Program-made: the position numbers and the translations under genes
Shown here: positions 23,628 through 31,591 of the stretch, piece after piece
Numbering within the stretch: position 1 is the first letter of the stretch
Layout of the letters: each line of letters opens with the position of its first letter
From: JBJXHG01 sp046160865
GTDB taxonomy: Bacteria; Planctomycetota; UBA1135; GCA-002686595
Length of the DNA: 31,845 nucleotides
Reading direction: 5' to 3'
Assembly: GCA_046160865.1 (NCBI GenBank)
Contig: JBJXHG010000135.1
Coordinates: forward strand, 1 to 31,845
The notes under the pieces: model-generated
Told to the model about the DNA's origin: nothing
What the model saw: only the letters and a program-made list of their open reading frames with translations
Database searches by the model: none

Positions 23628-26234
23628 ATGACCTCAATGCGCAGCCTCTCGTTCCTGTCGACCGTCGCCGTCGCGCTCGCGACGCTCGGCGCCGCGCAGC
23701 AGCAATGCTTGCAGCCGACCGCGGGCTTCCACGTCGACGGCGTGGGTAACCCGTCCACGTTCTTCATGGGTGTCGCAGGACACGACGATGGCAATGGACC
23801 CGCGCTCTTCGTCGCCGGACTCTCCCTCGGTCACGCAGGTGCGGACGCAGCGATCGGGCTCGCGCGCTTCGACGGAACGCAATGGAGCGATACGGGCGTG
23901 CCGATGGGCATCTGGGACATGGCGCTGTACGACGACGGCAACGGGGAGGTGCTGTACGTCGTCGACGCCGCGCCGACGATCTTCACTTGGAACGGCGCGA
24001 CCCTCGTGCCGCTCGCCGATCAACCGAACGACGTGGTGTACGGGTTCGACGTGGTCGACGTCGGCACCGGACCCGAGCTGTACGTCACGGGTCGTTTCAC
24101 TCAGGTCGGATCGTTGCCCGCACCCGGCCTCGCGCGCTGGAACGGGAGCACGTGGTCGGCGCTTCCGGCCGGTAACGACGTGCGGGTGCCGTTCGAAGCG
24201 TTCGATTCGGGCGCGGGCCTGCAGCTGTACGGCGTGTCGCACGGCGTGAACGGCACGGCGCATTGCGAGCCGTCGCTCGTGCGACTCGACGGCGGCTCGT
24301 GGACGAGCCTCGCGACGTTCGACTCGGCGACCGCGTGTGTTGCCGTGAACGATCTGCACGTGCACGACTTCGGAAGCGGACCGGCGCTCTACGTCGCAGG
24401 CAAATTCGCGACGGTCGACGGCGTCACGATGGGCGGCCTCGTGCGCTGGAATGGCGCGACGTTCAGCGCGTTCGGCAACGTGGCCGGTGAGACCACGCAG
24501 CTGATGACGTTCGATGACGGCAGCGGGACCGCGCTCTACGCCGCGATGAGCGCCTTCAACGCGCCGACTCGCTGGAGCGGCAGCAGTTGGCAAAGCGTCG
24601 GCGGCGGACTGGGCGAGCCCAACGGACAACTCAGCACGTTCGCGCGCGTGCTCGGGACGTTCGACGACGGCAGCGGTGCGAAGCTGGTCGCGGCCGGCAG
24701 CTTCGAGGCATCGGACACCGCGCCCGCGTACGGTGCCGCGCGTTGGAACGGTGCGACGTGGTCGGGCCTGGGATCCGGCGGACAAGGACTCGGTGCAGTC
24801 CCGCGTGTCGAGGTCCTCGACGACGGCAGCGGCGCGAAGCTGTACGCGTACGGCGCGCTCTTCGGAGCGGGCAACGTATTGGCGAACCATGTGGCGCGCT
24901 GGAACGGGTCCGCGTGGACAACGATCGGTAGTGGATTGTCGCTCGCGATCGGCGGCAGCGTGAGCGATCTCGAGACGTTCGACGACGGCAACGGGCCCGC
25001 GCTGTATGCATCGGGATTCTTCGGCGTCGGTGGCAACAACTACGGCGTCGCGCGCTTCGACGGTGCGCAGTGGCTCGAGCTCGGCAATACGCTGCCGCTG
25101 AAGGTGTGGGTGCTCGCGGTGCACGACGGCCAGCTCTTCGCCGGCGCGAACTCGTCGCCCTATCGCTGGACCGGCTCGACTTGGCAGATGCTCGGCAGCG
25201 GCACGAACGGCGCCGTCCTCGCACTCGCCGACTTCGACGGATTCCTGTACGCGACGGGCGAGTTCAACATCGCCGGCGGCGTCGCTGCGTCGGGCGTCGC
25301 GCGTTGGAGCTCCGACACCGGTTGGCAGAACGCGGGCATCGCGGTCGACGGCGGAACGAGCAACATGGTCGTCCACGACGACGGCACGGGCGCAGCGCTC
25401 TACCTCGTCGGCAACGGCGCGACGAAGCGACTGCAAGGCGGCGTCTGGACTTTGCTGCCGCCGCCGTCGGGAGAGCTATCGTCCGTCGACCTCGGACTCG
25501 GTCGTCCGTCGCTCGTCGCGTGCGGCAAGTCGCTCTCGGGATCGCCATTGCAAGTGTGGACGGGAACGAGCTGGGTCGACATGACGAGCGACGTGACGGA
25601 CAAGCCCGCGCGCTCGATCGCGGCGTTGCCGAGCGGCTCGAGTTGCGCGCCGGACGTCTTCGTCGCGGGTGACTTCACGAAGTGGGGCGGAGTTGTCTCG
25701 CACCACGTCGCGCAACTCTCGTTGTGCGGCGAGCCGGGCATCGCGTACTGCTTCGGGGACGGCACGCTCTCGACACCGTGTCCGTGCACGCCGCCGAACA
25801 CGGTGCCGAGCCCGAGCGGTGCGCCGGGTCACGGCTGCGCGAACTCGTTCGACTTGGACGGCGCGAAGCTGTGCGCCGTCGGCACCGTGGATCCCGACAC
25901 GGTGACGCTGCGCGTGAGCGGACAGACGCCGGCGGGCTTCACGCAGTTCTTCAAGGGCAACGTCGAGATCCCGGGCGGCTTCGCGATCTTCGACGGCGTG
26001 CGCTGCGTCGGCGGGACGTTCATCCGCTTCGGCGCGCAGAACGCGGTGCTCGGCACGGCCTTCTATCCGAACCCCGCGCTCGGCTTCGCGACGCCGCTCT
26101 CCGCGATCGGCGGCACGCCGGTCGGAAGTGGACAGACCGGTCACTACCAAACGATCTACCGCAATGTCGCCGCGAACTTCTGCAGCGCGGGACTACTCAA
26201 CTTCTCGAACGCACTCCGCATCACTTGGAATTGA
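23628..26234 (+). CDS. Secreted propeller-like repeat protein with C-terminal Cys-rich planctomycete module
   Basis: The protein has 868 residues. A signal peptide ends near residue 23 (ALATLGAAQ). Residues about 30-700 hold about a dozen imperfect repeats of 50-60 residues of the form '..FDDG.G.ALY..G.F........ARWNG..W..LG.G', which suggests beta-propeller blades. Residues 704-868 form a separate module: YCFGDGTLSTPCPC, GHGCANS, DPDTVTLRVSG, FFKGN, FDGVRCVGGTFIRFG, a long loop, YQTIYRNVAANFC and a final ALRITWN. The same module ends the protein at 27937-29160. It has no transmembrane anchor, PEP-CTERM or LPXTG. Binding and catalytic functions are unknown. GAGGAG precedes the ATG; a second ATG three codons later is possible. 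Confidence 0.85.
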   Translation: MTSMRSLSFLSTVAVALATLGAAQQQCLQPTAGFHVDGVGNPSTFFMGVAGHDDGNGPALFVAGLSLGHAGADAAIGLARFDGTQWSDTGVPMGIWDMALYDDGNGEVLYVVDAAPTIFTWNGATLVPLADQPNDVVYGFDVVDVGTGPELYVTGRFTQVGSLPAPGLARWNGSTWSALPAGNDVRVPFEAFDSGAGLQLYGVSHGVNGTAHCEPSLVRLDGGSWTSLATFDSATACVAVNDLHVHDFGSGPALYVAGKFATVDGVTMGGLVRWNGATFSAFGNVAGETTQLMTFDDGSGTALYAAMSAFNAPTRWSGSSWQSVGGGLGEPNGQLSTFARVLGTFDDGSGAKLVAAGSFEASDTAPAYGAARWNGATWSGLGSGGQGLGAVPRVEVLDDGSGAKLYAYGALFGAGNVLANHVARWNGSAWTTIGSGLSLAIGGSVSDLETFDDGNGPALYASGFFGVGGNNYGVARFDGAQWLELGNTLPLKVWVLAVHDGQLFAGANSSPYRWTGSTWQMLGSGTNGAVLALADFDGFLYATGEFNIAGGVAASGVARWSSDTGWQNAGIAVDGGTSNMVVHDDGTGAALYLVGNGATKRLQGGVWTLLPPPSGELSSVDLGLGRPSLVACGKSLSGSPLQVWTGTSWVDMTSDVTDKPARSIAALPSGSSCAPDVFVAGDFTKWGGVVSHHVAQLSLCGEPGIAYCFGDGTLSTPCPCTPPNTVPSPSGAPGHGCANSFDLDGAKLCAVGTVDPDTVTLRVSGQTPAGFTQFFKGNVEIPGGFAIFDGVRCVGGTFIRFGAQNAVLGTAFYPNPALGFATPLSAIGGTPVGSGQTGHYQTIYRNVAANFCSAGLLNFSNALRITWN

Positions 26235-26260
26235 CGCGCGCGGTGATCGACGCGCGCGGT
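26233..26260. repeat. 12-bp direct repeat after the propeller-like gene
   Basis: GACGCGCGCGGT occurs at 26233-26244 and 26249-26260, separated by GATC. The first copy overlaps the last two bases of the stop codon. It is probably local slippage; no function is evident. Confidence 0.5.
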
Positions 26261-26293
26261 TCGAAACACGCCTCACCAACGAGGAGCTCGCTC

Positions 26294-27616
26294 ATGCATC
26301 TCCGCATCGCTTGGACATCGACGCTCGCGACACTCTGCGCATCAGTGGCGTCCGCGGGTGTCACCGTCATCCCGCCCGGCAGCCCGTTCTCCGCGCTGAT
26401 CGACGCGGTTGCCGTCGCGCAAGACGGCGACGTGATCCTCGTGAAGGGCGGCGGCCCGTATCAGGGCCCCGTCGTCATCGACGGCAAGGCGTTGACGCTC
26501 GTCAGCGAGCAAGGCCCCGCCGTCACGATCAACAGTCGCTTGGGCGTCACGAACCTGCCGGCCGGCAAGGTCGTCGTCGTGAGCGGCTTCACGATCAACG
26601 GCGGCTCGCAGGGATCCGACAATCCGGCGCCTTCGTCGCCGAGCGGCGCCGGCATCTACGTCTTCGACTGCGCGGGCTCGGTGCGCGTCTTGTCGTGCAC
26701 GCTCAACGGCGGCAACGGCTCGGTGCCGAAGCCCGGAGGTCACGCCGCGAAAGTGCGCAACTCGCCCGACGTCGCGTTCTCGAACTGCACGATGACCGGC
26801 GGTAAGGGCGCGGGCGGCGGCATGGCCGGCAACGGTGGCGACGGCGGACACGGGCTCTACTGCGAGAACGCGTTCGTCGCGCTGTACGACGGCGTGCTCG
26901 CCGGGCGCGAGGGCGGCTCCGGCGGCTTCTCGGCCGGCGACGGTGGCCACGGCGCGCGCGTCTTCCTCGGCCGCGGTCTCTTCGCCGCGGACTCGACGTT
27001 CACCGGCGCGAACGCAGGCCACAACAATTGCTGCGAGGACACGAGCCTCTTCTGCCAGAGCGTCGTCGACTTCCCGGGTCCGCTCGCGGGCATCGGAGGC
27101 AGCGGCGTGCGCGTCGAGTCACGCGCACGCGCACACTTGCTCGGGAATGCGTATGCCGGTGGGCTCGGCGGAACCGTGAGCTGTCCATTTCCGGGTCCCG
27201 GTTCGGACGGCGTAGGTCTGAATGGAGCTCCGTCGGACGTGTTCACGTTTCCCGCGCAGCCGCGCGCGCTCGTGGCACCGCGCACCGTGCGCGAAGGCGC
27301 GAGTGCCTCGATCACGATCACGGGCGATCCGGGCGACGAAGTCAGACTCCTCGTGCAGCCGAACACGGGCTTCGTCGAAGTCCTCGGCTGGCGCGGCGTG
27401 CTGCTCTCGTATCCCGCGACGCCGGGGCCGGCGTGTTGGAAGCAGCTCGGAACGATTCCGAGCAGTGGCGCGCTGACGCACACGCTCGCGGTCGGAGAAC
27501 TCGGTCCCGGCGTGCAGCAGGAGACGTGGCACGTGCAGGCGCTCGTGAAGAGTCCCGCGTTCGGCTACGTGCTCACGAGCTACCGCACGCTCACGATGCT
27601 CGACTCGGCGCTCTGA
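26294..27616 (+). CDS. Secreted right-handed beta-helix protein
   Basis: The protein has 440 residues. GAGGAG lies 7 bases before ATG 26294. A signal peptide (ATLCASVASA) is cleaved near residue 21. Residues about 22-330 have the look of a parallel beta-helix (pectate-lyase-like/Pbp1 repeats): AVAQDGDVILVKGGGPYQGPVVIDGKALTLVSEQ at the start, then GIYVFDCAGSVRVLSCTLNGG, NSPDVAFSNCTMTGG, GLYCENAFVALYDGVLAG, ARVFLGRGLFAADSTFTG. Gly-rich turns join the coils. The last ~110 residues are a beta domain (ASITITGDPGDEVRLLVQP..., HVQALVKSP). No catalytic set is evident, so binding or structural roles are as likely as polysaccharide cleavage. It lacks the Cys-rich end module of its neighbours. Confidence 0.82.
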   Translation: MHLRIAWTSTLATLCASVASAGVTVIPPGSPFSALIDAVAVAQDGDVILVKGGGPYQGPVVIDGKALTLVSEQGPAVTINSRLGVTNLPAGKVVVVSGFTINGGSQGSDNPAPSSPSGAGIYVFDCAGSVRVLSCTLNGGNGSVPKPGGHAAKVRNSPDVAFSNCTMTGGKGAGGGMAGNGGDGGHGLYCENAFVALYDGVLAGREGGSGGFSAGDGGHGARVFLGRGLFAADSTFTGANAGHNNCCEDTSLFCQSVVDFPGPLAGIGGSGVRVESRARAHLLGNAYAGGLGGTVSCPFPGPGSDGVGLNGAPSDVFTFPAQPRALVAPRTVREGASASITITGDPGDEVRLLVQPNTGFVEVLGWRGVLLSYPATPGPACWKQLGTIPSSGALTHTLAVGELGPGVQQETWHVQALVKSPAFGYVLTSYRTLTMLDSAL

Positions 27617-27634
27617 GCGTCAGCGCACGAGCCT

Positions 27635-27801
27635 GCATTTCTCACCACGTCCGTCGCGAGAGCGCGACAGCTCGTTTCGGGCAAGGCGTTGCATCGGGAT
27701 CGACCGGAGCCGACCTGCTAGGTCGGCGAGGAGCGATTCCGATCCAACAACGAGGGCGGAAGCGAGTTGGCGCGAACGCAGCAGGACGTGGTGAGAAATG
27801 C
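27635..27801. repeat. 167-bp imperfect palindromic element (REPIN/MITE-like)
   Basis: The outer arms GCATTTCTCACCACGTCC (27635-27652) and its exact complement (27784-27801) are perfect over 18 bases. The centre at 27718 is a perfect 7-bp dyad around GCT (27710-27726). Between them the arms still resemble each other (for example GTTGCATCGGGATCG versus the complement GTTGGATCGGAATCG). The right half plus flank (27704-27810) reappears at bases 2-108. It starts 18 bases after the beta-helix gene's stop and could also serve as its terminator. There is no coding capacity. Confidence 0.8.
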
Positions 27802-27824
27802 GGGCTAGCGAAGGCAGCCGAGAA

Positions 27825-27865
27825 GGGTCCCCGCCGTTTAAGCGCGTCGCGCGGCGCGAGGCGCC
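27825..27865 (+). repeat. GGGTCCCCGCCGTTTAA repeat, copy 1, with GC hairpin
   Basis: GGGTCCCCGCCGTTTAA at 27825-27841 is followed by a GC-rich segment that includes the perfect hairpin CGGCGC-GAG-GCGCCG. Copies 2 (inverted, 29197-29234) and 3 (direct, 29424-29491) have the same order of parts. Copies 1 and 2 face each other across the gene at 27937-29160. Confidence 0.75.
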
Positions 27866-27936
27866 GTTGACGCCCGACAGAACGGCACCTACCTTGGTGT
27901 TTCTAGGAATCCTGATTGGTGACCGAACGGACCCGA

Positions 27937-29160
27937 ATGCCCGAGGTCGTGCGCGCAACGCGCGCTGGCCGAGTGCTGCTCGCCGCTGCAACGCTGATCG
28001 CAGCGGGCGCGCTCGCTCGCGCTCAACACGCACCCACATCCGAGCAGAGTTTCGGCGGCACGATCTGTCACTCGCGCGACACATCCATGCTGCAGACGAA
28101 CTGGACGCAGTCCGTCTCGCTGCCGAAGTTCGACACGTCGAAGGGCGTGCTCACCAAGATCTGGTGGAAGTTCGATGGCCGCTTGCGGGGCTCGGCGCAA
28201 GTCGAGAGTCAGGACGTGTCCGCCACCACGGCGATCGTGTCGTTCCAGAGCCGGATGGAGCTGCGCCGCCCTGACGGCACGGTGCTCGTCGTCACGATCC
28301 CGAAGCAAGACTTCCAGGATTCGCTCAGCGCATACGACGGGATCTTCGATTTCGCCGGCGCGTCGGGCGAGAGCCACATGAACCTGAACGCGCAGCGCGC
28401 CGAGGAAGCGGTGTCACCTCCGTCCGACTACGCGCTGTTCAGCGGCCCGCCCGGCAATCCCGGCACGATCACGCTACCCGCGCTCGCGATCGGCTCGTCG
28501 TCCGCGTCCGGCTCGGGCAACTTGATCTCGCAGTTCCAGTCGCAAGGCGCCGCCAGCGTGACCGTCTGCTACACGTTCGCGCCCGACTGCAACTTCAACA
28601 ATCAACCCGACTCGACCGACATCGCGGGTGGATCGCCCGACTTCGACGCGAACGGCGTCCCGGACGAGTGCGAGCCGCGCGTCGACGAGTTCTGCAACGG
28701 CGATGGATCGCAGAACGGCGGCCTCGACTGCCCGTGTATGAACAACGCGCCGCCGGGCGCGCGTCGCGGGTGCTCGAACGGTTTCGGCGGCGGAGCGCAG
28801 CTTTCGGCGACGGGCGTGCCGAGCGTCAGCAACGACACGCTGGTGCTTTCCGCGTCGAACATTCCGACGAGCGCGGTCGCGTGGTTCTACGAGGGCAGCG
28901 CGGCGCTGAACGGAGGACACGGCCTGCCGTTCGGCAACGGGATCAAGTGCCTCGGCGGCAACGTCATCCAGCCCCAGAAGATTCATGTCGGCACCGGCGG
29001 CGCGACCATGCCCGAGTTCAGCGGCTTCACGCTCTCGCAGCTGCTCGGCGCGGCGCCCGGCGACACGCGCTTCTATCAGGTCTGGTACCGCAACAACCAC
29101 GGGCCGTGCGGCGGGAATGTGAATACGACGAACGGGCTGAAGGTCATTTGGGGTCTTTGA
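27937..29160 (+). CDS. Secreted choice-of-anchor E-like protein with C-terminal Cys-rich planctomycete module
   Basis: The protein has 407 residues from ATG 27937 (an in-frame GTG at 27919 would add 6). A signal peptide is cleaved near residue 30 (AAGALARAQ). Residues about 35-205 resemble the choice-of-anchor E family of exported beta-sandwich proteins (FDTSKGVLTKIWWKFDGRLRG..., VTVCYTF). A calcium-loop segment follows, DCNFNNQPDSTDIAGG then DFDANGVPDECE. Residues 250-407 are the Cys-rich module also found at the end of the 23628-26234 protein: FCNGDG, LDCPC, RRGCSNG, DTLVLSASN, WFYEG, FGNGIKCLGGNVI, YQVWYRNN, GLKVIW. The last ~12 codons form the left arm of a 28-bp inverted repeat. The gene is bracketed by inverted copies of the GGGTCCCC repeat. 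Function unknown. Confidence 0.85.
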   Translation: MPEVVRATRAGRVLLAAATLIAAGALARAQHAPTSEQSFGGTICHSRDTSMLQTNWTQSVSLPKFDTSKGVLTKIWWKFDGRLRGSAQVESQDVSATTAIVSFQSRMELRRPDGTVLVVTIPKQDFQDSLSAYDGIFDFAGASGESHMNLNAQRAEEAVSPPSDYALFSGPPGNPGTITLPALAIGSSSASGSGNLISQFQSQGAASVTVCYTFAPDCNFNNQPDSTDIAGGSPDFDANGVPDECEPRVDEFCNGDGSQNGGLDCPCMNNAPPGARRGCSNGFGGGAQLSATGVPSVSNDTLVLSASNIPTSAVAWFYEGSAALNGGHGLPFGNGIKCLGGNVIQPQKIHVGTGGATMPEFSGFTLSQLLGAAPGDTRFYQVWYRNNHGPCGGNVNTTNGLKVIWGL

Positions 29161-29189
29161 TCCCAAATGACCTTCAGCCCGTTCGTCGT
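29125..29189 (+). terminator. Perfect 28-bp hairpin spanning the stop codon
   Basis: The left arm 29125-29152 is coding sequence for the protein's C terminus. The right arm 29162-29189 is its exact reverse complement. The 9-base loop (29153-29161) contains the stop codon. The stem will form in RNA and probably ends transcription or protects the 3' end. It looks like an inverted duplication of the gene end rather than a gradually evolved terminator. Confidence 0.75.
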
Positions 29190-29196
29190 GCGCGGA

Positions 29197-29234
29197 GCGC
29201 GCCTCGCGCGAAGCGCTTTAAACGGCGGGGACCC
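29197..29234 (-). repeat. GGGTCCCC repeat, copy 2 (inverted), with GC arm
   Basis: Bases 29214-29234 are the exact reverse complement of 29424-29444 (21 bp). The adjoining GC arm 29197-29216 is the exact reverse complement of 29472-29491 (20 bp). Together with copy 3 it bounds a 231-bp segment (29214-29444) with perfect terminal inverted repeats. Just inside, CTGC.TAC and ACTGTG recur in inverted order, hinting at longer degenerate arms. Confidence 0.8.
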
Positions 29235-29423
29235 GTTGCATCTGCCTACGCTCGACTGTGACGTGCACCTTGCCTCTGCTCTTCAGCGGCGCGTTGCGCG
29301 GATGCGAGAGTGCGTGTTGCGACGGTTCGTCGTCGTCGGGGTGTCGAAAGTCGCAGCCGCGCCGAGGCAACCGCCCGGCAACGGCAAACTGCGAGCGCAC
29401 AGTTATAAGTAAGCAGCTGACCA

Positions 29424-29491
29424 GGGTCCCCGCCGTTTAAAGCGTGCGGCGCGTGGACGCGCCGCACGCATGCGCTTCGCGCGAGGCGCGC
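29424..29491 (+). repeat. GGGTCCCC repeat, copy 3, with inserted 12-bp hairpin and GC arm
   Basis: GGGTCCCCGCCGTTTAAAG begins at 29424. A perfect hairpin, GCGTGCGGCGCG with loop TGGA (29442-29469), separates it from the GC arm 29472-29491. Copy 2 lacks this hairpin. The overall unit resembles copy 1 (27825-27865). Confidence 0.78.
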
Positions 29492-29505
29492 TTCGCGCAT
29501 GTCTC

Positions 29506-29546
29506 GGAGATCTTGTGAGCGCGCTCCGCGCGCTCACAAGATCTCC
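29506..29546 (-). terminator. Perfect 18-bp hairpin at the end of the HEAT-repeat gene
   Basis: GGAGATCTTGTGAGCGCG pairs perfectly with 29529-29546 around a 5-base loop. On the minus strand the first arm contains the last codons and stop (29534-29536) of the HEAT-repeat gene, so the stop lies inside the stem. It is a strong terminator-like structure, again formed from an inverted copy of a coding end. Confidence 0.65.
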
Positions 29547-31591
29547 AGCACGCCGCGCCCCGACCCATCCATTAGCGTCGCCGTACTCGACCTGTAATTC
29601 ACGTCGGTCGAAATCTTCGCGTTCCACGGCAACGACTCCTTGTCGGCGACGATCCCGAGCGCGACGGCGGCGAAGCTGCGTGCGGTCGGAGTGAGTTCGG
29701 AGTTCCCGAGCATCGCGACCAGCGGCTCGACCGCGCGCGCATCGCCGATCAGTCCGAGCGACGACGCGATCGCCGCGCACGCAGCTTGGCTCTTCGCTTC
29801 GGCGAGCATCGTGACGAGCTCGGTCACGACGGTCTTGTCGCCGACGAGCCCGAGCCCGATCGCCGTCTGCCGCAAGAGCTCCGGACGGTAGCGCGACTCG
29901 CGCAGGAGCGCACGCAACGGCTCGATCGAGTCGGGCGCGCGCATCAGCCCGAGCGAGAGTGCGAGGTAGCCGCGCGCGCGGTCGTCACCGATCTTCTCCA
30001 ACCGCGCCGTCACGATCGAGCGCGCCGCGGGGTCGCCCGACAGCGCGACCGCGATCGCGTACGCACCGAGTGCATCGGGGTCCGCGCATTCCGTCAGCGC
30101 TTCGCGCAGCGCTTGGCGTACACCGGACGCATCGCCGCCGTCGGCGCGCGCGCGCGCCGAGAGCGCGTGCTCCATCACGCCCACTCCGAGCGCGGCCCAC
30201 GGACGCACATGCCCGCGGCCGCGCGTGAGCTGCGAGAGCAACACGAGCCGGATCGGACGCATCCGCTCGGCGCTGTCCGCGCGCCCGCCGATCTGGCCGA
30301 GTGCGATCATCGCGAAGTTGCGCGCGTCGACGTCGCCTTCCTCGGCGACGCGCGACAGCGTGGACACGATCTCGACGTCGAGCGGATCGGTGCGCGGCAG
30401 CCCGAGCTGCCCGAGCGCGAGTACGGCACCCTGCACGACGCCGTTCGGCTCGTTCGAGCCGCGCGCCACTGCCGCGAGCAACGCGCGCGCGGATCGCTCG
30501 CGCCATTCGGACGGAGCACCGACCGAGAGCCGCGCAAGCGCTGCCGGCGCGTGCGCGCGCACGAGCTCGCCGCCCTTCGCGCGAAAGACGCGTTCTGCGA
30601 ACTGCACCTGCGCTTGGCGGCTGCTGAAGCCGTCCGCAGTCGCGTCGGGACGGAATGCGCTCACCGGCGCAACCGTCGTCAATCCAAGCGCGATCAGCGC
30701 GGCGGCCTTCACGTCCGGCTGCGCGTCGTCCGCGCGCGCGAGCAAGGCCGAGCAGACGCGCGCCACGTATTGGCGCGTGCGTTCACTCGCGGAGCGATGC
30801 CCGATCAATCCGAGTCCGTAGGTCGCGAACGCGCGCGTGCGCCCCGGCACTTCCGTGCGATCGAGGCGCTTGCGCGCGTGCGCGTCGTCCTGCGCGAGGC
30901 CGGCGAGCAGCTCGAGCGCCGAGTCCTCCGCGAGCAGACCGAGCGCGACGGTCGCGGTCTCGGCGACTTCCTGGCTCGCGTCGCGCAAGTAGGTCGCGAT
31001 GAGCGCTTGCGTCGCGGCAACGTGCTCCGCTCCGCCGGCATCCCCGATGCGCGCGAGCGCGATCAGCACGGCGGTCACGACGTCGTTGTCCCGCTCGCGC
31101 GCGAGCGCGGCGCGCAGCGCCGGCACGACCGTGCCGCCGATCCGTGCAGGTGAGGGCCTGAGTCGATCCACCGCAACGCTCGCGTCGCCGCGGCCCAGGA
31201 ACGCATCGTCGCCGCCCGTTGCCGTCGTCGCGTGTAATGCGTCCTTCAGCGCGAGGTACGGATGCTTGTTCAGCTCCCACCACGTGCTCCAGGTCGAGGA
31301 GCGCGCGAAGTCCCCGCGTCCGGTCGAGTCGTTCGCGCCGCCGGGAACGCTTGGACCCGGCGAGCCCGGTCCCGGTTGCGTTCCGGATGACGGCCCAGGC
31401 GTGCTGGGACCGGTGGACGGCCGCCCTCCACCGCCGCCAGCGCCGAGCCCGATGTCGCCCGGACCGTTCCACGGCGTCGGCGGCGGGAAGAACGCGCCGT
31501 GCGCGGAGGCCGATCGGGCCGCGAGCAGGAGCACACATGCGATCGCGAGCCGGCAGGGATTCCGAGCGGCGCGCGCGAGCGATTTCTGCAT
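29534..31591 (-). CDS. Secreted HEAT-repeat protein
   Basis: The protein has 685 residues from ATG 31591, with AGAGGA (31605-31600) 8 bases upstream. The frame is open 74 codons earlier, but this start gives a proper signal peptide (RLAIACVLLLAARSASA, cleavage near 31). A Gly/Pro/Ser-rich linker runs to about 85. From about 110 to 655 there are many HEAT/ARM-like helical pairs, for example TATVALGLLAEDSALELLAGLAQDD, QTAIGLGLVGDKTVVTELVTML and ASSLGLIGDARAVEPLVAMLG. The tail (LPWNAKISTDVNYRS...) is non-repetitive. HEAT solenoids are protein-binding scaffolds; partners in the envelope are unknown. No enzyme motif is visible. Confidence 0.87.
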   Translation of the reverse strand: MQKSLARAARNPCRLAIACVLLLAARSASAHGAFFPPPTPWNGPGDIGLGAGGGGGRPSTGPSTPGPSSGTQPGPGSPGPSVPGGANDSTGRGDFARSSTWSTWWELNKHPYLALKDALHATTATGGDDAFLGRGDASVAVDRLRPSPARIGGTVVPALRAALARERDNDVVTAVLIALARIGDAGGAEHVAATQALIATYLRDASQEVAETATVALGLLAEDSALELLAGLAQDDAHARKRLDRTEVPGRTRAFATYGLGLIGHRSASERTRQYVARVCSALLARADDAQPDVKAAALIALGLTTVAPVSAFRPDATADGFSSRQAQVQFAERVFRAKGGELVRAHAPAALARLSVGAPSEWRERSARALLAAVARGSNEPNGVVQGAVLALGQLGLPRTDPLDVEIVSTLSRVAEEGDVDARNFAMIALGQIGGRADSAERMRPIRLVLLSQLTRGRGHVRPWAALGVGVMEHALSARARADGGDASGVRQALREALTECADPDALGAYAIAVALSGDPAARSIVTARLEKIGDDRARGYLALSLGLMRAPDSIEPLRALLRESRYRPELLRQTAIGLGLVGDKTVVTELVTMLAEAKSQAACAAIASSLGLIGDARAVEPLVAMLGNSELTPTARSFAAVALGIVADKESLPWNAKISTDVNYRSSTATLMDGSGRGVLEIL

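Larger units (their letters stand above)
29161..29533. other. Intergenic region made of nested inverted repeats
   Basis: 373 bases between convergent genes with no supported ORF. Nearly all of the outer part is accounted for by inverted repeats listed separately (29125-29189, 29197-29234, 29424-29491, 29506-29546). The core 29235-29423 has no recognised content. Confidence 0.6.

Noticed and set aside
23634..25436. Minus-strand open frame of 600 residues opposite the propeller-like gene
   Set aside because: Arg/Val/Glu-rich shadow translation without motifs; the plus-strand protein has clear repeats and a signal peptide.
26294..27616. Beta-helix protein as a pectate lyase
   Set aside because: The fold pattern is present, but no catalytic Arg/Asp set could be identified, so enzyme function is not claimed.
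27635..27801. Palindromic element as an integron attC site
   Set aside because: No proper GTTRRRY/RYYYAAC core pair and no integron integrase or cassette array; ends and centre fit a REPIN/MITE-like repeat better.
29167..29412. Plus-strand 81-residue frame downstream of the choice-of-anchor E-like gene
   Set aside because: It consists mostly of the inverted-repeat sequences and has no recognisable protein features.
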